Notes: a model not told the origin generated them from the letters alone. A stretch of 64,000 nucleotides of DNA from Yamagishiella unicocca (GCA_003116995.1 BDSL01000021.1:744001-808000), one strand, 5' to 3'; counted from the first letter of the stretch, positions 12,233-49,500 are shown. Made by a program: numbers and translations.

Positions 12233-15200
12233 ATGCGAAGAGCAGGTCTTTTCCTTTGCGTAGCCCTCTGCGCATCGAAGAGCGTTGCACTGAACTATGT
12301 GTTTGATGAGTTCTTGTTCAGTAAGGACACCTGGCATTCGTGGAAACTGGACAACCCTTTAGTTTTCAACCCTTCGGACCTCCTTCCAAAGGCGAAGGAG
12401 AACTATCCAGGCTACCAACTGGCAGAATTTAACAGCATAGATGGTCCAAGAAGCCGATTGCCCTTGTCGCAGAAGCCATGGTGGGTGGCGTATGGCATTG
12501 GACACGATGGGGAGGCCGGAACACAACATACCAAGCTGCGGGACATTTGGTAGATCAACTTCAATCTAATCTCAACTGCAGGCCCATTGGTCTGGCGGAC
12601 GTGGATGCACTTGACGACGAGAACATGCTAGAGCATGCCGCAAAGGCTGCCCAGTGCATGATGTGTCATGGTAAGCGTATGTAAAACATCGCCTTTCTCG
12701 CATCCAGGCAGTTTGACAAATTGCCTTTTTCTCGTTGTCAAGGCGCCAGGCGAAGCCAGGCTAGCTCACTGCTCCGCAAATTGAACGGCCTGAACGACTC
12801 ACTGAAGCAAGACGCTTCAGTGCCTGCGTTCCTCGCTCCGGGTCGCGTGTCGTTCCCCTGCGATTCCGCGCACACGCTTTCAGCCGAAGCTTCGCGCCCT
12901 TGCCCTTTTGCTCTTCCCATCGTCGCGAGTCGCTGAACAGTGTCCCCCTTCCGCAACCCCTGGCCACCTGCCATTCCGCTGCCCCGGTGGCTCCCGGTGG
13001 CTGCAGTGCTGGTGTCGGTGGTGTGGTCTCGCATAACGAGCGACGTGCTCAGCGGGGAGAACGTAACGCCTGAGGCGGTCAAGGCGCACCTAAACGACGC
13101 CTGCGACAAAGATGTGAGTAACATGACCCCGCCCTCCTGATTACACGGCGTTGACGATGGTGGTGGCATCAGCGGCAAAGACTGGTAGCGGATGAGGTGC
13201 CGGGGGCGAGTGCAGGGGTCGCGGAGGCTCACGTTGGGGCCCCGTCGGCGTGGGGTGGAGGTCTTTGGGCGAACAGAACCGTGTCCGGGTAGGTATTACC
13301 AGGCTGGGATACCAGGCTGGGATCCACTGGGACAAGGTGGACTGAGGTGAGCTCCGGACCTCGACCCGACGTATGTAAGCATGGTGGACAACGTTGCAGT
13401 GGGGCCGCGGGGGAAACAAGGGGGCGGTTGTGTCTGCCGGTTGGGGCCCGGCCCGCGGGGGATGTGGATGTGTCTTGCACGAACCCGGCCTAAGGATTAA
13501 CCTCCCCTCCCTCCGCCGTGTCCGCCTGGAAAGCATTCCACCACTCCTGCGCCACACCTTCAACCCTTTGACGCCCACCGAAGCCACCCCTGTCTTTCCC
13601 GCGCCCCCCGCCATCCCGCTCCGAAACCACCTTCCACCTGACGCCCCGCCCCAGGCGCTCGACTCTGTGTTGCTCAAGTACACCATCCTGAAGATGGAGA
13701 GCAACGGCGGCGGCGACAACAACCTGGTGTTCTTTGTGCTGCGCGACCGCCGAATCGGCAGTCAGTCGAGCCCCACGGATGCGGAGGAGGCAGCAGTGGC
13801 GCTATCCTGCAAGGTGAGCCCACGCCGCTCCTAGCACGCTCGGGCACGCTCCTCGCCGCTCCTAGCACCCTCGGGCATGCTCCTCCCACGCTTAGTCCCA
13901 CCTGCCTTTCGCAGCCGCCGTCAGCAATCTACCCACTTACCTAATTTGCATCGTCATGACCCATGTGGCCCCAGCAAGATCTTCCGCACCCCTACTGCGG
14001 CGCAGACCCTAGTAAAAGAGGCGGGCGCGGACCTGGTTTCGGAGTTGCTGAACCAGCTGGTCAACTTCCGGCAGGAGGTGAGCGCTGAGCTGGCGGAGAC
14101 CGCGCCAGGGAGGGGCGGTGGATGGCGCGTGTCAGGGTTCGGATGTGACAGGGGTGTTCGATTGTCAAGGTTGCGTTCACGGCAACCTTGGTCTGGGGTC
14201 GGGCTTGGCTTGGGCGAAGGTCTGCCGTGGGGCAAACGGGCAGGGATGTACGGCGTTGCCGTGTGTGCTGCCGAGGAGGGGATACAGTCATTCCGTCCAC
14301 TGGGGTCGACAGCGCATGCCGACCCACCCGCATGACGACCCCTTGGAGTGTCCCCCGGTACGACAACTCCTTCGGGCCGCCGAGCATCTGGCCGGCCCAG
14401 GCTGCAGCCGCAGCAGCCAGCACCCTCCTCCAGCCGTCTGTCCTAAACGGTTTTTTCTGGCGTCCACGGGTCTTCCTCGAACCCTCCAGCCGGCACACCA
14501 TGTGTTTTCCCCGGCCTCCCTCCATTCCTCGCCCGCACCATTTTCCGTCCCCCGCATGGCTATGTGCCGACCCACGGGTCTCCTCTCAACCCCCCACACG
14601 GCTGCGTGGTACGCAATGCAGGCGTTGCGTTTCCTGGCGAAGCATGACCGTGACGGTGGCAATACACAGGACGAGCAGCCCGCGCCGCCGCCGCCGCCGC
14701 CGCCGCCGGCGAGTGGCGGTGCAGCCGCAAGCGCCGGCAGCGGCAGCAGCGGGCGGCTGCCCCGTCTGGACCGTGGCGCCGCTGACGGGCTGGACGATGA
14801 CGACGACTATGTGGACCCGGACGACCTGGACGATGCCGGAAACGTCAAGCGAGTGGCGCGTGTCGTGCCAAAGGCTGCAGCCAAGAGCGCCTCCGCCTCT
14901 CGAGTGGTGCGGGGCCTGGTCTTGAAGGGTGAGTAATCCCTTCATCGTCATCGGGGGAGGTGGCGAGAAGACCCGGCTGCGTGGGGTGTGTGGGGGGGAT
15001 GACGCAAGCACGGCCCATAACCTCCTTTTTGCTCCCCTAGTACGACAAAACACGCCGCGTTGCCCAGCGCCGTACCCGTGAAGGTCGTCGGGTTACGGTC
15101 TCGGTCTCTTCCTGCCGGGATCCCAATGTACCCTCCCTGGTGTCCTCGATTTCCCTCCCTTCCCCCGCCTGCCAACGCAGTCAAGCCCGGCGAATCTGAG

Positions 15201-18200
15201 TGTGTGGACCTCGACCCCCGCTGCGGCAACTGGGCCAACAACGGCGAGTGCGAGGTCAACCCCAACTACATGATCGGGACGAACATCCACCGGGGGCACT
15301 GCAGGAAGGTGCGTCGCGTCGCTACGGGCGGACGGAGGGGGGGAGGATGGAAGGGGGGTTACAAGTAAAGAACCGGTAACTCGACTGAGGATGGAAGGGG
15401 GGGGGGGAGGGGGGAGGATGGAAGGGGCGGGGTGCGGGCGGAGGAGGGGAGGATGGAAGGGAGGGGGGTGGAGAGGAACGCCGCGCGCGTGGTGCTTGAT
15501 GATGAAGGGGAGGAGCGCAGCAGGGGAGCAAAATCCTCAAGGACGCGAACGCAGCTGACATCGAGGGGGAGGGGGAGTTTCTGTTTTCTAGGGTTTCTGC
15601 ACCCGCTGGCCGCTGCGAGGGCATAAGCCCCCTGCACGCGAGCGCTGTTGGCAGCGGAGGTGGTAAGGCAGCGGAAAGGGGGCAGAGCTAAGGCGGGTGA
15701 GGGCTGCGTGGGCGGGTGCGGTACCATTGGCAGCATTCCGCTTCGCTCACTGGCTGGCTCGTCGCGCGGCACAACCACCAGCGCAACCACCCACACCAGG
15801 CCCCGCCCGGCCCCCTCCCGTTCCACTCCGCTCCACGCCGTTTTCTTACCGCCGCCCGACCCAGGCCTGCGGTAAGTGCCACCCGGATGAGATCTTCGAA
15901 GCCGAGCCGGGCCTGGCCGTCGACCTGAACGCGCTGTCGTCGGCGCTGCTGCTCGCGGCCAAGAACCTCGCCTGCGGAGCCAGCGGCGCCTGCCTCACCG
16001 GCGTCAGCGGCATAGCGCTGGGGGCGGGGCTGATAAAGCAGCAGCAGCCCAAGAAGGAGCTCCCGCCGGGCATGAAGGAGTTCCCAGGTGGGTGGGCGGC
16101 TGGCTGGGTGGCTGGGTGGCTGGCTGGGTGGGTGGGTGGGTGCACCAGGATGCGACCAGGAGTCCCCAGGGCCCGTGTCAGCCGCCTTCTAGCGTCCTAG
16201 GCCTCTGTTGGATGTTGACTGAGCTGGGGTGGTGCTGCGGGAGGGAGCGAGCTGCGCGGAGTGAGTGCACCGTGGAGGAGCGGAGTGCTGGTGTCTCACC
16301 ATGCGAGGGCCCAACACCCTGCAAGCCGCCCCGCGATGTGTGGCTTTGCCCTCGTCTGCTGCCCACGCCACGCGCCCGCAGGCGGCTTCATCCTGGGTAA
16401 GCCGTGGTGGGGCGTGCCGGAGACGCGCGAGGTGCCGCCGGCGCTGAGGAAGCCCCTCCCTGGAGTGGAAGCGGCATCCACCCCTGGAGCAGCTGACGGC
16501 GCCGAGGCCGAGGTCGCCGGCTCGCCCGCACCCGCGGGGGCATCCATCCCGGCGCCCAGCCACGCCGAGGTGGACCGCGTGCTGGCCTCCGCGCTGGGGC
16601 ACCAGCTGCTGGCCATCCCCTCTGACTTCTTCATCTACGAGTACCTCTACAAGAGCCACACGCGGCAGTACCACCCGGGCAAGGACGGCTCAGTCACAGG
16701 TGGGAGGCGCGTAGCCACCCAACCACCCAACCAACCATGCAACTACCTTGTGTGGGTGGGTGCGTAACCCGGAGGGCGGGTGCGCCGCACGAATACCGCA
16801 GCGCGAGGGTTTGGGGGGGGTTGAGGAGCATCCGCGAATCCACGGACGGGGGGAACCTCAAAGCGTAGGAGGTACGTGGTCGCGATGGGTGCTGAGCTTG
16901 TTTGCCTTGGCTACCAGCTGCGTCGGTGTTGGGAACTCGGTGTTTGACATTGGTCTGGGGGACTCGGTGGTGTTGGATGGCGACCAGCTCTGCCAGCCTG
17001 AGTGCTGTTTCTTCCGCTCTACCAGCCTTCAGTAGCGTGGCCTCGCCGCACGTCACTGAAAGGGCTCCAACCTTCCGGATCGTCTGCACAACCTGCGCTT
17101 TTGCCTCCTGACCTAGCCGCCGTCGACACCGCCGCCTTGAGCTGCCCCAATTACCTGCCGAATCCCTACCCACACACCTCCCGCCTTCCCAACTCTCTGC
17201 ATGCTCCCTCCGTGCGTGTGCCGCGCTGTGGCTCCTCGCTGCCGCACCCGCCCAGAGGACTGGCTGCTGGGCAAGTTCACGAGCGAGAGTGTGTCGCTCC
17301 TGAGCAGCGCCACCGGCGAGGTGGCGGGGCTGGAGGTGTGTACTCGCCCCCTGCTACAGCCGTTACAGTAGTAATGCTACGGCCGTAAAGGTATTAGTGC
17401 TACAGCCGTTACAGTAGTAATGCTACAGCCGTTAAGATATTAGTGCTACAGGGTATTAATGCTACAGCCGTTAAGGTATTAGTGCTACAGCCGTTAGGGT
17501 AGCGCAGCGCCAGCGCCACACATCGGTGTTTTGTCTCCTTGGTCGGCCGCCGACTGCAGCCCCGTCGCCCCCACAGTACCCCCCCACACACGCAGATCCG
17601 GGTCTCCTCGCCACCCCCCCACACACATACTGCAGCCCCGCCCCCTCCTCTGCGCCGCTGCTGCCCCTGCAGGAGTTGGACCTGCTGCCCGGCGGCGACA
17701 CCGCGAAACGCCTGAAGGGCCACACGTGGCCCTACGTCAAGCAGGTGTATGCCGGAGGTGGGTGGCTGGCCGCGTGCAGAGCAGGCGGGGCGACCGGACA
17801 GGGCGGCGGAAGTGGGCGACGGAGGAGGCACCGCGCGGTGTGCAGCAAGGGGCACCGTATTGGGTTCGCGATGCGGGTCGACAGGTCGAATACACGGCCT
17901 CGAACTCTGCATACGAGTGGTCTCGCGCATTAGACACGAGTGGACCATGGACCAGCCGCTTGTGGCTGGACTAACAGGGATCCACGGGGACGGCTGTGGC
18001 GCCTCAACGATGGGCTTGTTTGCCTTTACCCACTCCACACCAAACCCAAATCCAAACCCAAATCCAAACCCAAATCCAAACCCAAATCCAAACCCAAATC
18101 CAAATTCAGGGGACGAATGTGTGCTGGCGGGAGGGCATCGGGTGGTGCGGCGAGTGGAGGCGCGCATCGCCTGCTCCCCCGACGACAGCATGTACATGCT

Positions 18201-18339
18201 GGTCCGCGAACCCGACTTCTGCACCTACACCTTCGTCATCTACGTGCCGCAGCTGTGCTCCCTGGACTACTACAAGCCGAGGCCCAAGGCCGCCGGCAGG
18301 GCGGTGGGGGGGAGTGGAGCGGCGGCGGAGGAGGAATAG
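12233..18339 (+). CDS. OS-9-type ER lectin (MRH domain) with an internal ShKT domain
   Basis: The protein resembles OS-9/ERLEC1, the ER lectin that delivers misfolded glycoproteins to the HRD1 ubiquitin ligase. ATG 12233 opens a signal peptide (MRRAGLFLCVALCASKSVA). Supported exons: 12233-12480, 12582-12670, about 13014-13111, 13650-13812, 13976-14077, 14615-14929 (poly-Pro then acidic DDDDDYVDPDDLDD), 15178-15307 with 15865-16087, 16380-16698, 17254-17334, 17672-17757 and 18109-18339. The 15.2-15.9 kb pair encodes a ShKT-like Cys module (ECVDLDPRCGNWANNGEC, NPNYM, CRKACGKC). The last four exons build the MRH domain: YEYLYKSHTRQYH, HTWPYVKQVY, then GDECVLAGG, RRVEARIAC and VREPDFCTYTF up to VPQLC. 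The Gln, Arg, Glu and Tyr expected to contact mannose are all present. There is no C-terminal KDEL-like signal. Junctions between 12.7 and 13.6 kb are unresolved, so the total length is unknown. Plain glucosidase II beta is less likely because its N-terminal domain is missing. Confidence 0.78.
14441..14484 (+). repeat. Dispersed repeat family 1, copy in OS-9-like gene intron
   Basis: This copy shares TCTAAACGGTTTTTTC (here CCTAAACGGTTTTTTC) followed by GTCCACGGGTCTTCCTCGAA with copies at 54291-54335, 31118-31208, 28078-28208, 54203-54233 and, inverted, 19288-19414. It lies in an intron and has no coding capacity. Confidence 0.8.
17355..17500. repeat. Degenerate tandem repeat in an OS-9-like gene intron
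   Basis: Several imperfect copies of a unit of about 23-30 bp built on GCTACAGCCGTTA and AGTAATGCTACAG or AGGTATTAGTG lie between the exons ending 17334 and starting 17672. It is noncoding. Confidence 0.75.
18040..18106. repeat. 12-bp repeat just before the last exon of the OS-9-like gene
   Basis: About five to six copies of a 12-bp unit (AACCCAAATCCA) end immediately before the acceptor of the final exon at 18109. It may serve as the pyrimidine-poor stand-in for a polypyrimidine tract there. Confidence 0.85.
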
Positions 18340-18735
18340 GGCGCCGCGGTGGGCGGCGGTGGCAGCAGCGGGTCGAAGCGTCTAAAGCGGGGGGTGCCGT
18401 GGGGACCGGGCCCGCATGAGCGGTGGTGGTGTTCTTGGGTCCTTGAGCGCCGATCGGGAGGGAGCGTGGGTTTGGCGCAACCGAAGCGAAGGGTAGGAAG
18501 ACGAAGAATGGGGAATTGCAAGGATGCATGGCTTGCAGGCCCACATTTCGTTGGACAGGAACACCCCCCTCCCGATACAGGGGTCACGAAACGTCTGGGG
18601 CGGGTGTACAAAGCACAATCAACCACGCATTCGTCCGTTCGCAATGTCTCCTTTATTGAACATTCTTCAAGTACGCATTCACATCGCATGTCAAACATCA
18701 TGACACGAGACTGCACAGTCTCTTAAGGTAGATTT

Positions 18736-18740
18736 TGTAA
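18736..18740 (+). terminator. Putative polyadenylation signal of the OS-9-like gene
   Basis: A TGTAA lies about 400 bases after the stop codon at 18337-18339. The converging NOV-like gene on the other strand ends at 19078, leaving about 340 bases between this signal and that stop codon. Confidence 0.5.
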
Positions 18741-19077
18741 TGACCTGGCCGAACATCGGGTGCCCAGACCCAACTGGAGTACTCCCAGTACCTGGTCAGA
18801 CAACTTCCACCCATAAGCACCCAGCCAACCCCAATCCTGAGCTTGTCAAACACCAAAACTCGAGAGGAGCACCGACTGATCAGAGGGTCGTCCTCTGGGT
18901 ACTGAGCTACAGCCCCACCCCACCCCACCCCACCCCACACACCCCGGTTCGTTTTTGCAAATCCCCCCCACACACAGTCGCGTTACCGGTTCTATTATTG
19001 TACCCCCCCAACACACAGCAGCAACAGCGGGCTCACGCGAGAAGAAGACTGAAGGGGGCGCGATGGGTCGGTCTAGG

Positions 19078-42998
<23,921 letters not shown>

Positions 42999-43557
42999 TC
43001 CCAGGTAGCCGGCGGCTCCTCGAAGATTACGTATCGGTTACATCTATTCTTATCAAGCTATTGGTTTGCGGCATACCAACGCGGCCCCATCACTTCCTTA
43101 TTGAGCATCCATATGTTGCAAAGGGTTTGTAAATATGCCTAATTTTCTAGGGAGCTAGGAGCTGCGCTAGGCCTATACCATAATAATTGTGCCAGGACAA
43201 GTTTCATACATGCAAGTCGTATAGTTCCGTGAATTCCATTGACCGGTAACGGGGTAACATGAATCTCCGCGCACTGACGTTTGGAAAGCGACGGCGCGAA
43301 TCCAGGGGAGTCCTATGATAATTATAATGTGTTCGTTCGTTGCATACACGGAAGTACTATCGCAATAACGGCCGCCTGCTCGGATGGTCAACAACCAACA
43401 CCTCAGCGAGGAAATACACGCTTCTTTAGGGCTGCATAGATTGCATACAAAGCAGTATTCAGCGCTGGGAAAGCATCCGACGCGCACCCATTGCCGACCG
43501 AACTGGGTCCAACGCGTGCGAGCCACAATGAACCATGTTTGAGCTTCCAAGGACAGA
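42999..43557. promoter_or_regulatory. Shared divergent promoter spacer of the two NOV-like genes
   Basis: This 559-bp interval separates the ATG of the minus-strand gene (42998) from that of the plus-strand gene (43558). It is clearly more AT-rich than the flanking coding DNA. It has AT-rich tracts near 43178-43190 and 43315-43332 (ATAATTATAATG) but no unambiguous TATA box at a fixed distance from either start. Because the two genes are paralogues, the spacer probably acts as a bidirectional promoter. That is inferred from position only. Confidence 0.55.
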
Positions 43558-46500
43558 ATGAGAGGCTGCAGCGTCCCCCAGACGGCTCTGCCCAGCGCGT
43601 ATGACAGGAACTGCTTTCCTTATGACCTCCAACAGGTCCTGCTCCGCCATGCTGGAGGCATTCCGCTGGCAGCCTTGCACGACGAGTGGAAAACTGTTTG
43701 CAGGTCGCCGTTCCCCTCCTTTGATTTACTTTGGGGGGGCACAACTCTGCACGACCTCATCCGCTCCATACCGCACGTCGCCGCCATGGGCCCTCCGCCA
43801 ACATATGTCGTGACTTTAGCCGCTGGTCCGCACGGCGCGGCACCGCGACAGGCGACATGGCCGCATCCTGCCGTAACAGGCACACATCCTCCTGTGGGCG
43901 ACCCTCCGCAGCCCAGCAGCTATCTGGGCCCCGAAAGACCGGCGCCGCGGTTCAGTCCCAGCAGCCCTGCCGCGGCGCCCGCCACTCCGGCGACGCCTGT
44001 TCCGTATGCTCAGCAGGGCCAGTGGCCCGCAGCCCCCGTGGCCCCAGCGGCCCCTCCTCTTCAGCAGGGCCAATGGCCGCCAGCCCACACCGCGCCTTAT
44101 GCCCAGTGGCCTGCAGCCCCCGCGGCCCCTCCTGGTCAGCGGGGCCTCTGGCCCGCAGCCCCCACTGCGCCTTATGCCCAGTGGCCTGCAGCCCCCGCGG
44201 CCCCTCCTGGTCAGCGGGGCCTCTGGCCCGCAGCCCCCACTGCGCCTTATGCCCAGTGGCCTGCAGCCCCCGCGGCCCCTCCTGGTCAGCGGGGCCTCTG
44301 GCCCGCAGCCCCCACTGCGCCTTATGCCCAGTGGCCTGCAGCCCCCGCGGCCCCTCCTGGTCAGCGGGGCCTCTGGCCCGCAGCCCCCACTGCGCCTTAT
44401 GCCCAGTGGCCTGCAGCCCCCGCGGCCCCTCCTGGTCAGCGGGGCCTCTGGCCCGCAGCCCCCACTGCGCCTTATGCCCAGCAGGGCCAGTCGCCCGCAG
44501 CTCCCGTGGCGCCCCGAGCTGTCGACCCGCGCTTCGCGTTTGACCTGTCCAACCTTCTGGTACGGCACCCAGGCGGCCTGCCATTGGACGAGCTGCCACG
44601 TGAGTGGCTGGCCGTGTACGGCATCACGATGCCACCAGGCTGGTTGGGTTTCGCAACACTGTACGACCTGGTCACCGCGGTGTCCTATGCTGCCGCCATA
44701 GGGCCCCCGCCAGAGCATCGCCTGATGGCGATTCGTAATCCCACAGCCGGAGCCAGCCAGCTGACCCCTGGGCCGCCGGCGCCCCAGCAGCTGGCATCCG
44801 CCACCCTGGCTGCGATGCCAGTGCCGCAGTGTACTCCTGGGAACAACAACAGCGCCAGGGTCGCGTTGCACTGGCTAGTCTCACCACCTAGCCCTATGGT
44901 ACCTCCGCCATCGTCACCGCCACCGCCGCCCTCGTCAATGGCGCCGTCGTCGCCACTGCCGTTGCCGCCGCCGTCGTCACTGCCGCAGCCAGCTGGTGGC
45001 TTCTCTCAATCACTCGGTGACCGGACGACAGGGCCACTTAAAGCCGGCAGCCGCACCACCCCCGCAGGTTGGTGGGTACCGCTGCCGCCGGCCGCGCCGC
45101 AGGCGAACAGTCCCGAGCAGCAGCAGCAGCGATCGGAACCAAACGCGAAGCAGCTTCAGGTGATGGGCCGTGATGCTGGGCTGCTAGCGGGGCCCGTCAA
45201 GATAGCCACGGCAGGCCGAACGCCGCAGGAAGAGATAAATCAGGCGGGGCCGGGTAGCGGTGTGGCGGATGCACAGCGGCTGGCATCGGAATCGATTCGA
45301 GAGGGCCAGCCGGGTCTGGGTTTAGCTGAGGAAAGGGCGAGCGTTTCAGACGTGCGCTGCGCGGACGACAAGGCCCGGGAGACACAGCGGTTGCTGATGC
45401 CGCCGCCATCACCTCGGCGGTCCCTCACATCGCAGGCACCGTCTCCGCGAGTGCCTGCTAGCCCACTGCTATGCCCACAGCCCACAACGACAGTGCTCGG
45501 GATACATCACGCCTCTTCGAAGGAGCCGATCCTGGCTGAGGCACAGGAACCACACCTGAGACCGCACCTGCAGCCACAACCGCCGCCGCAGCAGAGCCGA
45601 CCCAAATCACCGCCGCCGCCACATCCTACTCCGCCACCCGCAGCCCCGAAACCATCGTTGCAAGAAGCTGAAATTGCGCAGCGGCATCAGCCTGTCCAGC
45701 GACCGCCGCCCCGGAGCGACTCGCGTGACGGATGGGCGCAGGTGTCGCCGTACGACATGGATTTGCAGTTCGGGCCGGACACGGGACTGCAAGATCCTCA
45801 GAGGCCAGAGGCCTCCCTGGAGTGTCCGCAGCTGCCGCCACCACCACCGCTACCATCACCACCACCGCCTCCGAACCAGCCACCACCGGCCCTCGTAACG
45901 CAGCAGCCCCTTGCAACGCCACCCCGGGGCGGACAGACGATGGGGTTGGTGGGTCTTCGACCGCAACGTGAACAGCAGCCAGAGGAGGTGCACGTGGCAG
46001 CTAGTCTGGCGGCGGGCTGCTCGCCCCCCAAGGCGGCCAATGCGGCAGCGGCTGCGACAGGCTGCGGCACGCACACTGCCGCGGATGGCGCTGGGCAGCG
46101 ACAAGATGTCGCCCCCGGGTGGCCAGCGGAACCAGTTATGGGGGCCGGGCCGGCGTTGGAGCCAATCATGGCGGACAGCCATAACCAGCAACAGCAGCAA
46201 CAGCAGCAGCAGCAACAGCAGCAGCAACAGCATCTCCAGAGGGACCGTTGCATACAGCCGGGACAGGGCCCTCTGGCTCCAGCGCAACCGGTGCAGCCGT
46301 TGCCGGCATGGCTGCCGCCATCTCCTACCCACGGGCACCGCGTCGATCCTCGCTTCGGCTGCGACCTCCGGCGCATGCTGCTCAGCTCCGCGCCCGGTGG
46401 CGTCCAGCTCGTGGCGCTGAAGGACGCCTGGGAGAAGTTCTTCCAGGCGCCCTTCCCGGACCAAACGCTGGGCTTCCCCTCGCCGTCCGAGCTCCTATCA

Positions 46501-49500
46501 GCGGTGCCATACGCAGCGGCCATGGGCCCCTGGCCGGATGGCCACGCATGGGCCGTACTAGATGCCGCAGGGGCCAAGCAGTTGCTGGAGTTCGTGAGGT
46601 CTGAGGTGGAGCAGGGCGTCAGCTGGTCGCGGCCGCCGGGCGGCGGCGGAGGGGTGGGCGCGCGGCCCTACTTGAGGCGGGAGCAGCTGGCATTCCTTGC
46701 CCCGCTGCCGGGGTTCCATGTGTCGTACGAGTCAGTCATGGCGGGCGTGGACTACTACCTGGCGGGCAGGTGGGGCTGGGGGCCGCGTCTCGAGCAGTAT
46801 CGCGGAGGGTGCTGTGTTTGACGATGTGGGGCGCGGGAGACCCATGGGTCTGCTGCAGCTTGACTAACACCAGGCAGACACTGGGGGCTGTGTGGTCCAA
46901 GTTTAGTCGCCCTCGGCATTCCCCTATTGTCGCTGTGCCGATGTGGCGCAGACCTGGGGCACCTGTAGGTAGGGCCTTCCAGGCAGCCGTAGGTAGGGCC
47001 TCCCAGGCACCCTTTCGTGCCCGGACTGAAGCGCCCTAGCGCCCGCTGCCCCGCACAGGTCCTTCGAGTCCCTTCACCTGGAGCCGCCGGAGGGGCTGTT
47101 GGGGCTGAAGCGGCTGGACAGGCGGATTTCTGTGACCATTGAAGCGTACTGCGCCGCGAGGTGGGCCGGGTCGATTGCCGGTGTGGCATGAGGGGCTCCG
47201 GGCCTGTGTCGGGCACCCCCACCGCCACCGCCCTGGTCCTTGACCTCCCGCGCCTCAAAGACGTAACGGACGACACTGTGTTTGTGTGTGTCCCCCCACG
47301 CCGGGCCCCATCCTCTGTGCGGCGTGCAGGTGCGTCGTGACGATGTGGGATCTGGAGCAGCACCTGTGCGCCGCGGAGGGGGTGACCTCATTCAATGCGC
47401 TGCGGCTGGGCCCCCTGGCCGCCCATCCGTTGGTGCGGAGGATCTTCTTCGCTCCTGCGGTTGCGGCGGTTGGAGCTGGGGCGGGGGGCGAGCCAGGAGC
47501 AGCCTTGCCAGGTGCGTTGGCTCCTGCCGTGTGTTGAGCTCGTGTGTGCCATGGGGTGGAGCTCGTGTGTGCCATGGGGTGGAGCTCGTGTGTGCCATGG
47601 GGTGGAGCTCGTGTGTGCCATGGGGTGGAGCTCGTGTGTGCCATGGGGTTGAGCTCGTGTGTACCTTGGGGCGGTGCCAGGAACGCGCAGGTGCCTGTGC
47701 GATTGGTCAGGATTGGGCATACGTGGGCATGAAGCCGTAAGGATGCCGACCGTGGCGTGTTGAGGTTCCAGAGCGCAGGCAGTACTGCGGTTGACCGTTG
47801 AAGCAACATGCGCGTCATGTGGGGCACGTCTGCTCCTCTTTGCGATGCCGCGTCAGCGTCCCGCAGCGCCCGCCACACGGTGGGAACCCAGATGCCCGGT
47901 CCCGGACCCCCCCCCGGGCCTTCGTGATCGCAGGCCCGCCACCGAGCTTCACACCCCCCCGGGTCAGCTCGTACGACATAGCAGCCGCCGTACGGCGAGT
48001 CGCATCCCGGCGGGGGCTCGCGTGGTGCCGAGCCATGGCAGCTGCCGGCGTGCACAGCCCCAAGTGCGAGGAGCTGCTGTGGGCCGTGTTGCAGAGCGTG
48101 GTGACGGTGGTCGGCAGCCGCGATCCGGCCGTCTGGGCGGCGGGCAACGACTGGTGGGCGGGACCGGAGGCAGGGCGCGAGAGGATAGATCTGAGTATGC
48201 CGCCCCGATCTGAGGCGCTGGCCATGCGCTTGGGTGTGGTGGTCCACGATCTGACCCTCTACGTAGAGACGGCGGTGGCGGCCATGAGGGAGGAGCAGTG
48301 GTCGGTGCTGCGCGGGGTACTGGGGCCGCTGCTTCCGCACGTGCTGCTGGGAACGCAGGGTCCGCCCGTCGCGGCGGTGGGCTCGGGAACGACGCAAGAC
48401 GGCAAGGAGGGTCCGCAGCAGCAGGATGCGGCGCGGCAAGAGGAGGCGGCGCAACAGAAGAAGGCGTTAAAGGAGGCGTGGGCAAAAGTGGCGAAGCTGA
48501 CCTCTGCACGGATGCTGCCGCCGCTGGGCGTTCCGCCTCCCGCCTACGATTTCTGGTCTCCACTTCTCAGCGACACCGGGGTGGGAATGCCGGCGCCGGT
48601 GAGATGCGCGTGGGCAGCGGGGTGTTGCGCAATAGCGTACCGGATGCAGGGGGACTTGCTGAAATCGCCCTTTGCGAAGCCACTGTTCCAAAAGGGAAAT
48701 ACGGTGTAAAAATAGCGCTCGACTGCAACGTAAAGCGTGGGTGACGTGGAGCTCGTCCATAGGCTGCGTTGGTCACCATGTCTCCCGCATCAGTTGTTGT
48801 AATTGTTACAGTGGGCTCCAGAGCTTGGGCATCAGTGGTTGCGACCGGCTGTGTTTCTTTCCTGATGCGGTGCGGTGTAGTCTGGGCATCGGTGGACACG
48901 CGTCGGTGGGCTGCTGCTGCTGCTGTGCTCCTGCTGCCGCCGTGCCTTCATTCCTGATACCGTGCTGTGTTGTCCGGGCGGCCGAGCCCTAACGCGTCCG
49001 TGGGCTGCTGCTACCGTGCTCCTGCTGCCGTGCCTTCCTGCAGTCGAAGAGGGGCATGGAGACCAACGGCCTCGCGGACCACCAGCCCTTCGCGATACCA
49101 GCAGCGGACGCGTTATCGGCGCTGCGGGAGGCGATGCCGCAAGGCACGCAGGGCGGCGCAGGGACTGGCGGCGGCCCCGCTGCGGCGCCGGATGAGACTC
49201 ACCCACAACCGCCAGTGGCGGCGGCTTCATGCAGCACCGCTGCGCCTGCTGCCGCATGCCCAGCTGCTGCCGAACCCGCGGGCCGCAGCGCTAGCTCCGA
49301 GGTGTCCCAGCCTAAAGGTCACTGGACCAGGCGGCTGACGACCATCGCGACCCCGCTGCTGCCGGACAAGCAGGATATGTCGTCGATACTTTTGGAGCCC
49401 TGCGTGCGCCGCGCTTACTCCAGGGTGGGTCAGGGGTTGCGGAGCGGGAGTTGCCGTACGTGGACCTCCGACCGTTTGGAAAGCCCCGGCGAGCTGTATG

